A stretch of 64,000 nucleotides of DNA from Oreohelix idahoensis. Taxonomy: Eukaryota > Mollusca > Gastropoda > Stylommatophora > Oreohelicidae. The notes beneath the pieces were generated by a model. The model saw only the letters and a list, made by a program, of their open reading frames with translations. It was not told the DNA's origin and did not search any database. The stretch's first letter is position 1; each line of letters starts with the position of its first letter. Positions 46,065-57,302 of the stretch are shown here, one piece after another. The stretch lies in the NCBI GenBank assembly GCA_024509875.1, contig JAMPIV010018969.1, forward strand, positions 62,001 to 126,000. The letters are read 5' to 3'. The position numbers and the translations under genes were made by a program.

Positions 46065-48287
46065 ACACTGGACAACAATCAAAATGTATCCGAGACAAAA
46101 GTAGCTGCTGTTAACTAACTTGGACATGCTGATCAAGAATATGAACTTAAAAATCGGGAATTAGCTCTATTTTTCAAGATCGGGGGGGGGGGGAAGGGGG
46201 GTCAGTAGGCTGGTGGCTTCACCTTCCCGACGCAAATAACCCAGTCCTTCTCTTTTCTATAGCCCTGGCGCGTGATTCCCCACGAGACGGATAGCCTTGA
46301 GCGCCAATTGGATGACGCAATCTGTAGCACTCTTTGCAACCACATTTCCTCCTTGTCATCATTTGTGTTGTGGATTCTGTGAGTGCAGACGTGTCGATCA
46401 AGATGCCTCGTGAATTTGTGAACAGTGCGGATTATTTTTGCTATATTTGCGGACAAATAACTTTGCTATAACAAAGGCGACCCATTACACCGATGATAAA
46501 GAAAGCTTACCGCCTTTATTTTGGTTGTGAGATCGGTGACCAGGACTCGTATTTGGCCCCACACATATATTATCAATCCTGTGCAACGAATCTGCGCTGC
46601 TGGTTGAACCGAAAAGGACGATCGATGCGTTTTGCAGTTCCAATGGTGTGGAGGGAACCAATAAACCATCTTAATGATTGTTACTTTTGCATGACTCCTC
46701 CAATTAGACATGGTATTTCTAAGAAGAAAAAGCGGCCTGTGACCTATCCGAATATTCCCTCTGCTATGCGACCAGTGCCTCACGGGAAAGGACTTCCTGT
46801 TCCGGACCCACGAGAATCTTATACTCTGGATGATGAAGAAGATAATAAGGCCAGTGGACATCCGTCACCTGTGAAAGCATCTACATCAAGAGATCCTGAT
46901 TTCTTGCCTATTGAAGAGTCTGCGCAGCCAAATAAAATTACCCAGAGTGAATTGAATGATCTAGTGAGAGATCTGGAATTGCCAAAAATAAAGCAGAGCT
47001 GTTGGAGTCCAGACTGCAGCAATGGAATCTTCTAGAAGAAAATGTGCATGTGTCTGTGTTTCGTGCTCGGCAAAAAGATCTGCTTCCATATTTCAAAATG
47101 ACAGATAACCTCATTGCTTGCGTTGATATAGTGGGTCTGATGGCAGCACTACACATCAACTACAAAGACGACGATTGGAGTCTGTTCATTGATTCGTCCA
47201 AGTTGAGCTTAAAAGCTGTGCTGCTCCATAATGGTAACGTTTTACCATCTGTTCCACTCGAGTATGCAGTCCACATGAAAGAAACGTACAACAACATGAA
47301 ACAGCTGTTACACACCATCAGCTATGACAAGTATAAGTGGCAGATTTGTGGTGATCTGAAGGTCATTGCCATCTTGATGGCGCTACAGCAGGGTTACACA
47401 AAGTTTTGCTGTTTCCTCTGTCTGTGAGACAGTCGTGCCAGGACTTCCCACTACAAGAAAAAGGATTGGTCCCAACGACAATTACTTGAACCGGGGAAAA
47501 ATAATGTACTTAACGAACCACTTGTAGAATCCCACAAGATCTTGCTCCCTCCTCTCCACATTAAACTTGGACTAATGAAGAATTTTGTAAAGGCCATGGA
47601 TCGAAATGGGGCAGGATTGTTATACCTTCGTGATAAATTTCCAAGACTTAGTGAGGCTAAAATCAAGGAAGGTGTATTTGTCGGTCCACAGATACGTCAG
47701 CTCTACCGAGATCAGCGTTTTGATGATATCCTCACAGGTGATGAAAAGTTAGCTTGGAATGATTTCCAGCAAGTGGCCACAAACTTTCTAGGAAACAATA
47801 AGGTTGACAATTACCAGGAGATTGTAGAAACCCTCTTGCAGCGCTACGAGAGACTAGGGTGCAACTTGTCTCTGAAATTACACTTTTTACACTCTCATCT
47901 GGATTTCTTCCCTGCAAACTGCAGTGCTGTCAGTGACGAGCATGGGGAACGATTTCATCAGGACATTACTACCCTCTAAAAAAGGTACCAAGGGAAATGG
48001 AATGCAGCAATGCTAGCAGACTATTGTTGGACCCTTGTGAGAGATGCTCCAGAAACTCATTACAAGCGACAGGCAAAAAGGCGTCGCTGTGAATGTTTCC
48101 GCTATGAGCATTATTATCATTTGCATATGTGTATATGTAAATGTGTAAAACTTGTTTTATAGATATTTAAAAAACTAGAGCTAATCTGGTTTTTAACGGC
48201 CATTTTCATATTCAGCAGCAAACAACATAAAGGTAACTTGGTTTAATCTCAGATGCACATAAAAAGTCAAAATTTGTTGTCCAGTGT
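46065..48287 (+). mobile_element. DNA transposon with 14-bp inverted ends and a conserved protein
   Basis: ACACTGGACAACAA at 46065-46078 is repeated as its exact reverse complement at 48274-48287. The flanks tat (46062-46064 and 48288-48290) form a likely 3-bp TSD within LINE-3. The interior holds one protein-coding frame (46403-48162). CACT-type ends with a 3-bp duplication recall the CMC (CACTA/Mirage/Chapaev) group, but I cannot place the protein in a named superfamily. Confidence 0.75.
46403..48162 (+). pseudogene. transposon-encoded conserved protein, broken
   Basis: About 580 codons in register. The N-terminus (MPREFVNSADYFCYICGQ) has a Cys pair and later SCATNL, CYFC and His residues that could form zinc-binding sites. 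Then PSAMRPVPHG, an acidic Ser/Thr linker (DEEDNKASG), RLQQWNLL, LFIDSSKLSLKAVLLHNGN, ICGDLKVIAIL, GYTKFCCFLC, PPLHIKLGLMKNFVKAMD, EGVFVGPQIRQLY, LHFLHSHLDFF, DEHGERFHQDI and ADYCWTLVRDAP. I recognise this as a protein repeated in many invertebrate and fish genomes, usually unnamed. Asp in FIDSS, Asp in CGDLK followed by CxxC and His, and Glu in HGERFH could be a DDE-type triad (inference). Lesions: TAA near 46463, one-base shift near 46990, TGA at about 47426 (Trp position) and TAA near 47977. Confidence 0.75.
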
Positions 48288-48639
48288 TATGTGACGAGAG
48301 AGTTTGTCGTTAATGGTAGACCTCAGTAATGTGAAATGGTGCCAATTCATACCTATCGATAATAATAACTGGTGCAACATCCACATCCTGGCCCAGCACA
48401 TTTGTTTTCTTCAGTCCTTGCATGCTTGAGAGAAACGATTCACCAATCTCTGGAGCTCGTGTTGACTTTGAGGGACGAGTACAGCGTCGTTGGCGAACAA
48501 CACGTCTCTTACGATGATCCTTCTGACTTCCGTTTTTGCCTTTATCTTTGCGTGATTAAACAGTCGGCCATCTGACCTAGTGTGAAGGCGTATTCCTTCT
48601 GTTACATCCCAAAATTGGTGTAAGAGTTATAAGTAAAAG

Positions 48640-48700
48640 AAGAGAAACAAAAAAAAAAAAAAAGAAAGAAAGAAAATACATTTAAAAAAAAAAAAAAACT
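48640..48700. repeat. A-rich / AAAG simple repeat
   Basis: Runs of A with AAAGAAAGAAAG between them. It might be the tail of an eroded retroelement, but no body is recognisable. Confidence 0.6.
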
Positions 48701-48954
48701 AATGAGGTAGTGAGAAAAGGCAATGAACAGCATGATAAAACTTAATGAGATACATAAAAAGTAATAAGTCATAAAAAGTAACTAAATACACAAGCAAAGG
48801 TATGCAATGCGTAACAAGTATGAGATAACTAGAGGGAAAAAACGTGATACACGAGGAAATGTAATAAAATTTCGAGAAACATAAGATCTCCCCCGCCCCA
48901 GGTAAACAAAAATAAGGAAGAAGATTGAGACAAAGTAACATGATTAAAGTGTTT

Positions 48955-49170
48955 CAGATTGGCAGAGTTTTTAGAGCGTTGGCCTCTCGCGTCAAAGGTA
49001 CTGGGTTCAAAAAAAGGTGGCGTCACGCTCCAGTCTACCCAGCTGAAAATGGGTACCTTACTCTGCTCTTGAGATAGGGAAGATGCTGGACCTAGTATTC
49101 TATAGTCTCTAACACCTCAGTCCCTTACGGCAGTAACTCATGTGGGACTACATCGACCGATACCTTTTAA
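48955..49170 (+). mobile_element. tRNA-derived SINE
   Basis: A box region TTGGCAGAGTTTTTAGAGCG at 48959, B box region GGGTTCAAA near 49003, core CTACCCAGCTGAAAATGGGT, then CTAGTATTCTATAGTCTCTA and CTTACGGCAGTAACTC. Same family as 33408 and 58436. Somewhat eroded. Confidence 0.7.
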
Positions 49171-49429
49171 CATGATTAAAAGTAAAGTATCTTTCACATG
49201 TTGTCGTTAAGCATAAAGCATTGCAGGAATATATAATCCATGTTACTTCAGCAACACAAGTGTACACAGCCAAGAGGCCAGGTCCGTCGCAGTTTGGTTT
49301 CCTCGCTCTAGGGGTGTGGGAGGTGGCTGAATAACGAACTTCTTAAACATTCCACTACTAAGAAACAGTGCACAATGCTTGAAGAATTGCAACGAGATAT
49401 GCGATACTACAGTTAATGTGATGCACGAC

Positions 49430-49990
49430 AGGACAGTAAAGTCATATACTGGGGAAAAGTAATGAGGAAAAGTAATGGTATACATGATAAAAAGTAACGA
49501 CACGAAAGAGAGAAAATATTATTTTACGCTAAAAATAAAGCAAAATAAATGAAAAACATAAAACAATGAATTTAAAACAAATGTGTATATATACAGGAGA
49601 ACGAAATCTAATCACAATAGAAAGGTAAATAAGCAATATGAGTAATTTCGTATGAGACGGCGTAAGGAAACTCATATGTAATGTGACATGAGGCGAACTG
49701 AAGAAACATAAGATAAGTAATGTGGCATGAGAGGAGGTAAAGAAGCACATAAGATAGTTAATGTGATATTAGACGAGGTAAAGAAACACATTAGGTAATG
49801 TAACAGAAGTAAAGAAAAACATAACGATAAACATTGTAGAGACGAAGTAAGGAAACACATCAAATAACCAGAGTGACATAAGACGAATTAAAAAAAAAAC
49901 ATACGGGATACGTAATGTGACATAAGCAGTAAAGAAACACATGCGAAAATAAATGGGGTGCACGAGAAAATGTAATAAGACACAAGATAA
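49430..49990. repeat. degenerate minisatellite, unit about 50-60 bp
   Basis: Loose repetition of the motifs AAAGAAACACATAAG and TAATGTGACATGAG/TAATGTGATATTAG (for example near 49684, 49724, 49761, 49788, 49856, 49912). The T-rich frames on the minus strand repeat for the same reason and are not genes. The period is irregular. Confidence 0.45.
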
Positions 49991-51590
49991 CTAATCACTA
50001 ATTTTGAAAGTTAAATTAATTTAATTTTAAAAGAATACATCACAGAAAGCTCATATTTTTATTGGAGAGAAGAGACACCAATATGGATACAACGAAGAAG
50101 GTAAAGCTGCGCATGAAATAGTAAATTTGTTAGGTACGAAACTTCGTCCTCAAATAATCATACCAGCTTTTCGACAAAATTCTAAAACGGTGCGCATTGC
50201 ACTGTGCTTTGAGTGACAATTATTTTGAACACCCAATAGAATCATCACACGCATAAGCCAACAATGTATTTTATTCAGATTTTACAGATTTCTTCGCAAG
50301 AAACCTGTCAAGAAAGTACCGAGAAGATTATTAATTTAGTTTCATAATAACAGAGACGCCCAATACCTTTTCAGGTTTTTTTTTTAACTTTAACATTCTG
50401 TTAAAAATAAAGATAGAAAACATAATTTTTTTAAAGACAAATAATCATCTTCAGCAGAAATTAAGGTGGACGAGTTTTCATTCCACGCATTAATTTGGAG
50501 CCAAGCGATTCGAGCCTTTCTGTCATACAGAGACGTCGTCACTTTCCTGTGATTTTAACTTTTGCCGCGACAATCAACAAAGCATAGAAACAATCATTTA
50601 GGTGTATACCTACTGTCGTAATTTTTGATGAGATAGGTCTGAGAAATTTATGGTCCCGTCCGAGCAGAGGTGATAGTGATAACTCTGTGAGAATAAGGGG
50701 GTAAGAAATAGATTGCGGTTTTACGAGGGTGATAGGGTAAGAGGAAGGACAGTCTCTGAATCGAGTAGTTGCTCTGATCCAGCCTATCTTACGACATTAA
50801 TTTAACTGCAGACGCACTTACTCTATGCTAAACAATTTTTGCAAGTTATCCTACACTCATGTACATACACCAATTTGGTGACACAAATGCACAAACGTGA
50901 ATACAAACTACGTATAACATATAATGGGACAATGGGGTTGACCAACACGGTAAGTAAAGGTTTATTATTTGTATTATCATTAAACAAAAAGCACAACATC
51001 AATCATGATACATTTATAAAGCATAGTTACAGACAAGGTGGGAAAAAAGAATAGTATCTCAATAGGCCCTCCCCTCTATTGTAAAGGAAAACAACCCAAA
51101 GAAAATTACTATCAGAGGTAATTAACCCACAGAGAGATTCAATTTTAACAATGGGATAAGCAATAATCAGTAAGGGGTAAAGGAACAGGTTCTTAAGTTT
51201 TAATCTATCCCGTGACTAAGCAGATTAGGGAGGGAAAGAAAAAAAAACACACAGAAAAAAGAAATTAAGTATACTGGTGTTAGCAAGAAAAATAAAATTA
51301 AAGTTATCTAATTTCGTTCATTCAATGCACGCATACAGTGGCCCACTTTCATCTGCACGTACCAATCGTTGAATCAGGCATTCCATGGAAAAAAAAACTC
51401 TAGCAAGTACTAAAACAATCATAGTATTTTGCTTTTGTCTATTTCAGCCACAGAATGACGGGGTTTGCTGTCGGCTATATTTCCGTAGTCGCTGAAATCA
51501 AGGCGTTACTGTTTTTATTCCAGGATATTCCTCTTTTCACTGCAATTAGTGTTTCGGGTAAGGGTTCTATGTGGTGGCACTGTCTTCAGA

Positions 51591-51593
<3 letters not shown>
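49991..51593. other. no feature recognised
   Basis: AT-rich sequence. The 51455-51763 frame runs into the AT repeat and is an artefact. Confidence 0.45.

Positions 51594-51685
<92 letters not shown>
51594..51685. repeat. (AT)n microsatellite, about 45 units
   Basis: Uninterrupted AT dinucleotides over about 90 bases; such runs are prone to length change and to assembly error. Confidence 0.98.
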
Positions 51686-51688
<3 letters not shown>

Positions 51689-52932
51689 ATATATTGGTCC
51701 GGTGGGGTCTCGCCGCTGGTAGCTAAGACACTTTATGGCGTGATGAAAAAAAAAGAACTTTAGGAAAATGATACTCCTCGGCTGTTCAATGAAGTGATGG
51801 CAGAGTATGACCAGTGAGTCTTCTTAGGGGGGTAATCCAGTAGGAAAACGTTTACTGTCATGTGTAAAAAATAGTGATAGAAATTCTGCCACAGCAGATC
51901 AGTAATATTTATGGAATGGCTTCTAGCAATGTTCTTCTCCAGTTATACTTAAAAAACGGCTTATTGTTAAAGTTCTTGGTTTTACTACTCTCATGGATGG
52001 AGAGGTGGACCGCATAGGGGACACAACTCGAAGATTTTTAACCACAATAATCGCTGGATGGTGTAAGAACCAAAGTCAGTAAGACTATAAGAAACGCTAG
52101 GACGCAAAGGTATGGCCAGCCTATATGTAGAAAATAGATAAACATGAAATCATAATATAAATCATATCCTGACACGCGTTAATTTTTAGGTAAGACTATT
52201 TTAACCACTCCGGTATTTAATTATATATATATTTTTTAAAAACCTGCGAGTGTCTAGTTTATCTTAACGGTTTTACACGAGATATGAACTCTAGTAGTTC
52301 AGAAAATTACACACGTATGAATAGAATTAAATTGCGTTCTCTAAATTATCCACCGCCTTGTGTCTATTAATTAATTTAAAGTATCTCTTACTTGGGAAAT
52401 CGCGAGTTATTAAATGTTACGTTTACAGCTGGTAAAATTAGCTATATGTTTATTTAATACGTTTAAATTAACACAAAAATCCCAGTGAAATATACTGAAA
52501 CTTTAACACATTAAAACACTTAGTGGCTAATATACTATTATTACCGCAAATCAGAAAACTGAAATAAATCTCCACGTATTTCTATAGGAAATCCAGATAA
52601 ATAAGACTCCAAAATGCGCGCTAGACCATTCAAGAAATCCTGATAGCAAACTGACAAACTGAATTCGGAGAGATGGGCATATATACTAAAACGCTGGACT
52701 CTTGTTCCTTAATGCGAAAATTCACACCTCTCGTCCAATTTGGGGAATTTTTCTGTTCGTTTCGCGAATCAAAGTCTATTTTCACGCTTTTTCGCCAACA
52801 TGGTGACCGCTTCGATAGCGACGGGCGCCTTTAAGGTCCGTTCACTCGGTGAGTAAATTTCGTCTCGGAACGCGATCAAAGGGATGCAGTCGGTAAAAAA
52901 TGGTTAACGCCCCTCTATTTGCAATTAACGAT
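51686..52932. other. no feature recognised
   Basis: No frame, repeat or RNA signal I can support. Confidence 0.45.
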
Positions 52933-52945
52933 CCGTTCTCTCTTA

Positions 52946-53360
52946 TTATTATTATTATTATTCCTTTGACCGTCGACCGACTAAGCAGTCTTCGGCCATA
53001 ACACCTTGTGGCGTCATTAGGGCAACAAGAAATCGTCCGTTGTTCCGTCACACCTAAAAGCGTATATTGGTACAACAGACTTTTAATTGTTGTTTCTGTG
53101 ATCAATGTGACAAGCAAGCGGTAGATCAATCCGCTGTGCCCCGAACTTGCCCTCATGTGTACTCTACTCCTGTCGCTATAAAACCATTTCGCCATGCCTC
53201 CCAGACGCCCGTCCAGCCAAAATCCATTCGGGACCGAAGGTCCTCGAAAAAGGGCATTCTGGCACAGGCACAGTTCCCCCTCACTGCCTCTACTGCGCTG
53301 GGAGGACCCGGCGACCGGGACCACACACAGCCTTGAGAGGACAAAGATCGCCTTAAAGGA
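52946..53360 (-). mobile_element. SINE-like element with RTE-1 tail, longest copy
   Basis: 415 bp with a perfect 13-bp TSD, ccgttctctctta, at 52933-52945 and 53361-53373. On the minus strand it ends with an RTE-1-like 3' end (ACGGTCAAAGGAATAATAAT) and an AAT repeat tail. The 5' ~200 bases are GC-rich (CCGGTCGCCGGGTCCTCCCA) and absent from RTE-1. I find no convincing A/B boxes in this head. Overlapping frames up to 160 codons on both strands come from its GC-rich composition. Confidence 0.75.
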
Positions 53361-53373
53361 CCGTTCTCTCTTA

Positions 53374-54202
53374 GGGAGCTACAAATCCCGTTGCCTCGCC
53401 CTCCCGTGTTCCAGGGACACGGCGCTGACGTAATGTGACAGCTGGCAGACCCCTTTGCCCTTCCCCCTTTTAAAGGAAAGTCACTAGAGATAAGAATATT
53501 TGTATTAATAGTGCTTGAAAACAAAGACAGGAAGCGTGGCTAAACTAAGAATCGGACAGTTGGCAATAGAGAGACCTGGCTTCCACGTGTTTAACTGTAC
53601 ATGCTTAATTAGCCAGCGAGGGAAACTCGATGAGCAATTTAGATTGACAAAGAATGAGAGGTGCAGGTGAGATTAAAATGCATTCGATCCTAGGGTGTTC
53701 AATTTTCATCTGTCACACCTACCAGAAGCAGTCTTTGCTCATGGTCAAATTTATGTACCGCTCACGCATGAAAGGAACTCGGACAATCTGAAAATATATA
53801 TTCATGACACAGGCTATCACGGCCCCAAAAAAAAAAAAAAAATAAAGATAACTATACATTTTTTTTTAAAAGTGATTAAAGAGTCGTTAAGTCATTAGTC
53901 AAATGACCCTCTATTTACCAATTTCAACTTTTCAGTCTTTAAAATGTGACGCAGATGCTGAAAATTTAAGATATTAGCTTAAATTCTTCTCCTCTCACTG
54001 TTTTGACGTTATATTAATCTAGTTATGATTTTTACCTTTGTTCAGTGCAGGACAAAAAGGCCAAGGCAAGCAATGGACTGTACACACGGACACACAGTTA
54101 AAGGACAATTCAAGTGTTTATTGAGGCTGGAAGATTGACACAGAGGTTCAAAGTGAAAGACAGACAAAACAACAGACAGAGAAGAGGAGCGAGACAGCCT
54201 GA
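53374..54202. other. no feature recognised
   Basis: Unassigned sequence between elements. A 67-codon frame ending in a Lys run is not called. Confidence 0.45.
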
Positions 54203-54330
54203 ACGAATGAAGAAAGAATGAGCGAACTAATTTTATTTTTAAAGGGTTGAGATTTGGGCACGCAGGTCCGTCTAACATTATGCCCTTTGTCTAAACTTTC
54301 ATTCTGTATCCTGACACTGACTCTTGGGGG
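54203..54330 (-). mobile_element. (GTTC)n-tailed LINE, 3' remnant
   Basis: TTTTTAAAGGGTTGAGATTT, GGGCACGCAGGTCCGTCTAAC and ATTATGCCCTTTGT match 30420-30470, 57335-57390 and 59726-59785. The tail repeat is decayed (GAACGAATGAAGAAAG). Confidence 0.65.
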
Positions 54331-54484
54331 CAATTAATTTGTTTCATACAGGTTCCTGCAAATGGACCAGCTGTAGTGGTGTCTCCCTGCTCCATATGGA
54401 ACAGAAAGTAAATGAAGAAATTAAGATAGTAATGATGAAGGATGCTCAAAATCAGAAATGAAATGTGAAGGATTACATTTTCTT

Positions 54485-54650
54485 ACAGTTAAAAACTAGC
54501 GGAGAACTATGGAGGTCGAGATGCAAAGCATGAACCAGAGCTGGGACACAGCAAGCAGGGTGGCCAACGACTAAGCAAAGAAGAGACAGTTTTATACTGC
54601 CCTACAAGACGGCACTAAGCGTGATGGCCATTGACTGTTTTGTCAGTAAT
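54485..54650 (+). mobile_element. RTE-1 3' fragment
   Basis: GGAGAACTATGGAGGTCGAG, ATGCAAAGCATGAACCAGAG and CCCTACAAGACGGCACTAAG match the last ~165 bases of RTE-1. Older than the other copies. Confidence 0.75.
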
Positions 54651-54654
54651 GTTG

Positions 54655-54735
54655 GCGTGAGAGAGAGAGTGAGAGAGACAGACAGAGAGAGAGAGACAGA
54701 CACAGAGAGAGTGAAAGTGAGAGAAAGACCTATAA
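54655..54735. repeat. GA-rich simple repeat
   Basis: Imperfect GAGAGA/GACAGA run directly after the RTE-1 fragment; it may have grown from the LINE's purine-rich tail. Confidence 0.8.
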
Positions 54736-55299
54736 CTAAGATGAAGTGTTTCATGTGCCCCAGAGCAGGATGAGCGCTGAAGATGAGGATGAAAGGTTGC
54801 ATTGAGAGCGGACCACCTAAACACGAAAATGATACTGTTTGCGTGTGCACACGAGAGGGCTTGCACCACTTCCAATTTTAAACAATCCTCAGCCAAAAAG
54901 ACATTAGGAGAATACGACACTTTAAGAATACCTTGTCTAGTCAATACACACCTACGTTTGTGCTCAAAAGTTAACCCAGTAAACTTACAAGTGCACTCCA
55001 ATGTGAACAGCAACAAGAGAAAGAAGGGACGGCTGACAAAGATGGCTGAATAACTATCATCATTTCACTATGTGGTCCTAAAATACCGGTAGATAAAGAC
55101 TGACCGTAAACCACATGTATACCCCAGACTGTTAATGAATCAAACGATGAAATATTAAAGGAAAGCTGTGTTAGAAGATCACTACTTTAAAAAAAAAATG
55201 AGAAAAGGGAAAGAATAGCAACATTCCACTGGCTAGAAACTTGAAACGTGCATCTGGAAAACTAGATGACAATGAGAAGGATCGAGGAAGAAAGAAGCA

Positions 55300-55790
55300 G
55301 CGGAAGAAACCCAGAAATTATATGTTAGCAAAAGAAGCAGAGGACAACACCAAGAAATTATATGTTAGCAAAAGAAGCAGAGGAAAACATCAAGAAATTA
55401 TATGTGAGCAAAAGAAGCAGAGGAAAACACCAAGAAATTATATGTTAGCAAAAGAAGCAGAGGAAAACACCAAGAAATTATATGTGAGCAAAAGAAGCAG
55501 AGGAAAACACCAAGAAATTATATGTGAGCAAAAGAAGCAGAGGAAAACACCAAGAAATTATATGTTAGCAAAAGAAGCAGAGGAAAACACCAAGAAATTA
55601 TATGTGAGCAAAAGAAAAAGAAAACACCAAGAAATTATATGTTAGCAAAAGAAGCAGAGGAAAACACCAAGAAATTATATGTGAGCAAAAGAAGCAGAGG
55701 AAAACACCAAGAAATTATATGCGAGCAAAAGAAGGAGAGGAAAACACCAAGAAATTATGTGTAGGCAAAAGAAGCAGAGGAAGACACGGT
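55300..55790. repeat. 40-bp satellite I, about 12 units
   Basis: Unit AAAGAAGCAGAGGAAAACAC followed by CAAGAAATTATATGTTAGCA, exactly 40 bp in most copies, alternating GTTAGC and GTGAGC variants and one shortened copy near 55610. Because 40 is not a multiple of three, the 134-codon frame across it cycles through three peptides; this is not a gene. The array ends at CACGGTAGAAGAGGAACGAC TAAGTAAG, which is the 3' terminus of LINE-2. Confidence 0.9.
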
Positions 55791-55829
55791 AGAAGAGGAA
55801 CGACTAAGTAAGGAAATGAAATGTCCATA

Positions 55830-57000
55830 AAATGAAAAGTATTTCATGCAACAATTCTTTGTTATTGGAAGTAAGAAAAAGATTCTATCCAGTGTGTTAT
55901 ATAGCGCCAATCTTAACATACGGTAGTGAGTCATGGACTATTAATAACCCAGTAGGACGCCACAGAAATGTGGTTTTACCAAAGAATGTTAAGAATATCA
56001 TTGGCAGCTGAAACATGAGCAATGGTCATGTCCTGACAGAAGCCAGACTCATAGAAAACTTATAACTCACATTAGAAAGAAGCCAGACTCACAGAAAGCT
56101 TATAATTCACATTATAAAGAAGCAAGACTCACAGAAAGCTTATAATTCACATTATAAAGAAGCAAGACTCATAGAAAACTTATAACTCACATTAGAAAGA
56201 AGCCAGACTCATAGAAAACTTATAACTCACATTAGAAAGAAGCCAGACTCATAGAAAGCTTATAACTCACATTAGAAAGAAGCCAGACTCATAGAAAACT
56301 TATAACTCACATTAGAAAGAAGCCAGACTCATAGAAAACTTATAACTCACATTAGAAAGAAGCAAGACTCATAGAAAGCTTATAACTCCCATTAGAAAGA
56401 AGCAAGACTCATAGAAAACTTATAACTCACATTAGAAAGAAGCAAGACTCATAGAAAGCTTATAACTCACATTAGAAAGAAGCCAGACTCATAGAAAACT
56501 TATAACTCACATTAGAAAGAAGCCAGACTCATAGAAAGCTTATAACTCACATTAGAAAGAAGCCAGACTCATAGAAAACTTATAACTCACATTAGAAAGA
56601 AGCCAGACTCACAGAAAGCTTATAATTCACATTATAAAGAAGCAAGACTCACAGAAAGCTTATAACTAACATTAGAAAGAAGCCAGATTCATAAAAAGCT
56701 TATAACTCATATTAGAATGAAGCCAGACTCATAGAAAGTTTATAACTCACATCACAAAGAAGCAATGCACTTTCTTGGGGCTTGCTATGAGAAGAAAGCA
56801 AGTATATTTTGTGATAAAAGGAAAGATTTAATGAAAAGAAAGAGACAGATGACGACAACAAGATAAGATACTGGATAGCTTGACATGTGGCATAGAAAAA
56901 AGTCAACAACAGAATTTGATAAACAGTGATAGAGACAGGAAGTTGTGGAGAGACGTGATCACCAACGCCACCTGGCATGGTACTTGAAGAAGCATATGAT
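55830..57000 (+). mobile_element. LINE-4 fragment containing a satellite
   Basis: Left part: ATACGGTAGTGAGTCATGGA and ATGTGGTTTTACCAAAGAATGTT, equal to 34545-34630. Right part: GACAGGAAGTTGTGGAGAGACG and CCTGGCATGGTACTTGAAGA, equal to 34913-34980. Between them, where LINE-4 has a single RKLISHIRKKQ segment, lies the 40-bp satellite II. Confidence 0.8.
56040..56760. repeat. 40-bp satellite II, about 18 units, grown inside LINE-4
   Basis: Unit AGCCAGACTCATAGAAAACT followed by TATAACTCACATTAGAAAGA, with two main variants (AAAACT/AAAGCT; GCC/GCA). The single-copy counterpart is at about 34685-34725 (AGGAAACTTATTTCCCATAT, TAGAAAGAAGC). Confidence 0.92.
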
Positions 57001-57302
57001 GATGAGAAAAACAGTATCTAAAGTACTAAAATACTTCAAATACAAACAGTTGTAGATGATTTCATCTGTGAAAGTCACATTGGTCTGTGGAGAGACAAAG
57101 AAAGACTGGGGTCAGTGCTCTCTCATGTATGTCGTATGAGGCAACTAATATGAGATAGCCCATGGCACTGACAACGTCATAATGTCAAAGAAACTACTAC
57201 AGCAACCACCTTTGCAAAAGTAAGTCCGTTGTCTTGTATAATAGGGGGACCGCAGAAGATGATTATTTGATGATTATTTACAATGGTGGGTCTACACTTC
57301 GT

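Larger units (their letters stand above)
39720..48575 (-). mobile_element. LINE-3 relic (minus) split into four pieces
   Basis: Pieces in minus-strand order: 48291-48575 (VRDVLFANDAVLVPQSQHEL, an RT box with ANDA in place of the usual ADDA), 45847-46061 (TKAVVFNAWITSTLLYGSE, HLRYLRHTLGI), 43285-43399 (SWKNN, then after a shift AEVLTHASLQCMFTLLRH, VRRIEDGRIPKD) and 39720-39940 (FCRQMAKEQLHLRFRDMCKE, SWENVVAFRTKW). Joined across the three insertions they follow the order of a common metazoan LINE RT C-terminus. The insertions are RTE-1, a solo LTR and a DNA transposon. All pieces have stops or shifts. Confidence 0.75.

Noticed and set aside
53067..53524. Overlapping frames on both strands suggesting a small gene
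   Set aside because: They lie in a 415-bp GC-rich retroposed element with a perfect TSD; the lack of stops is explained by composition.
55241..55645. 134-codon Lys/Glu-rich protein
   Set aside because: The frame crosses a 40-bp satellite and cycles through three peptide registers; it is a product of the repeat.
55300..56760. CRISPR-like array (40-bp period, many units)
   Set aside because: There are no distinct spacers; the whole 40 bp repeats. No cas genes and the setting is clearly an animal genome.
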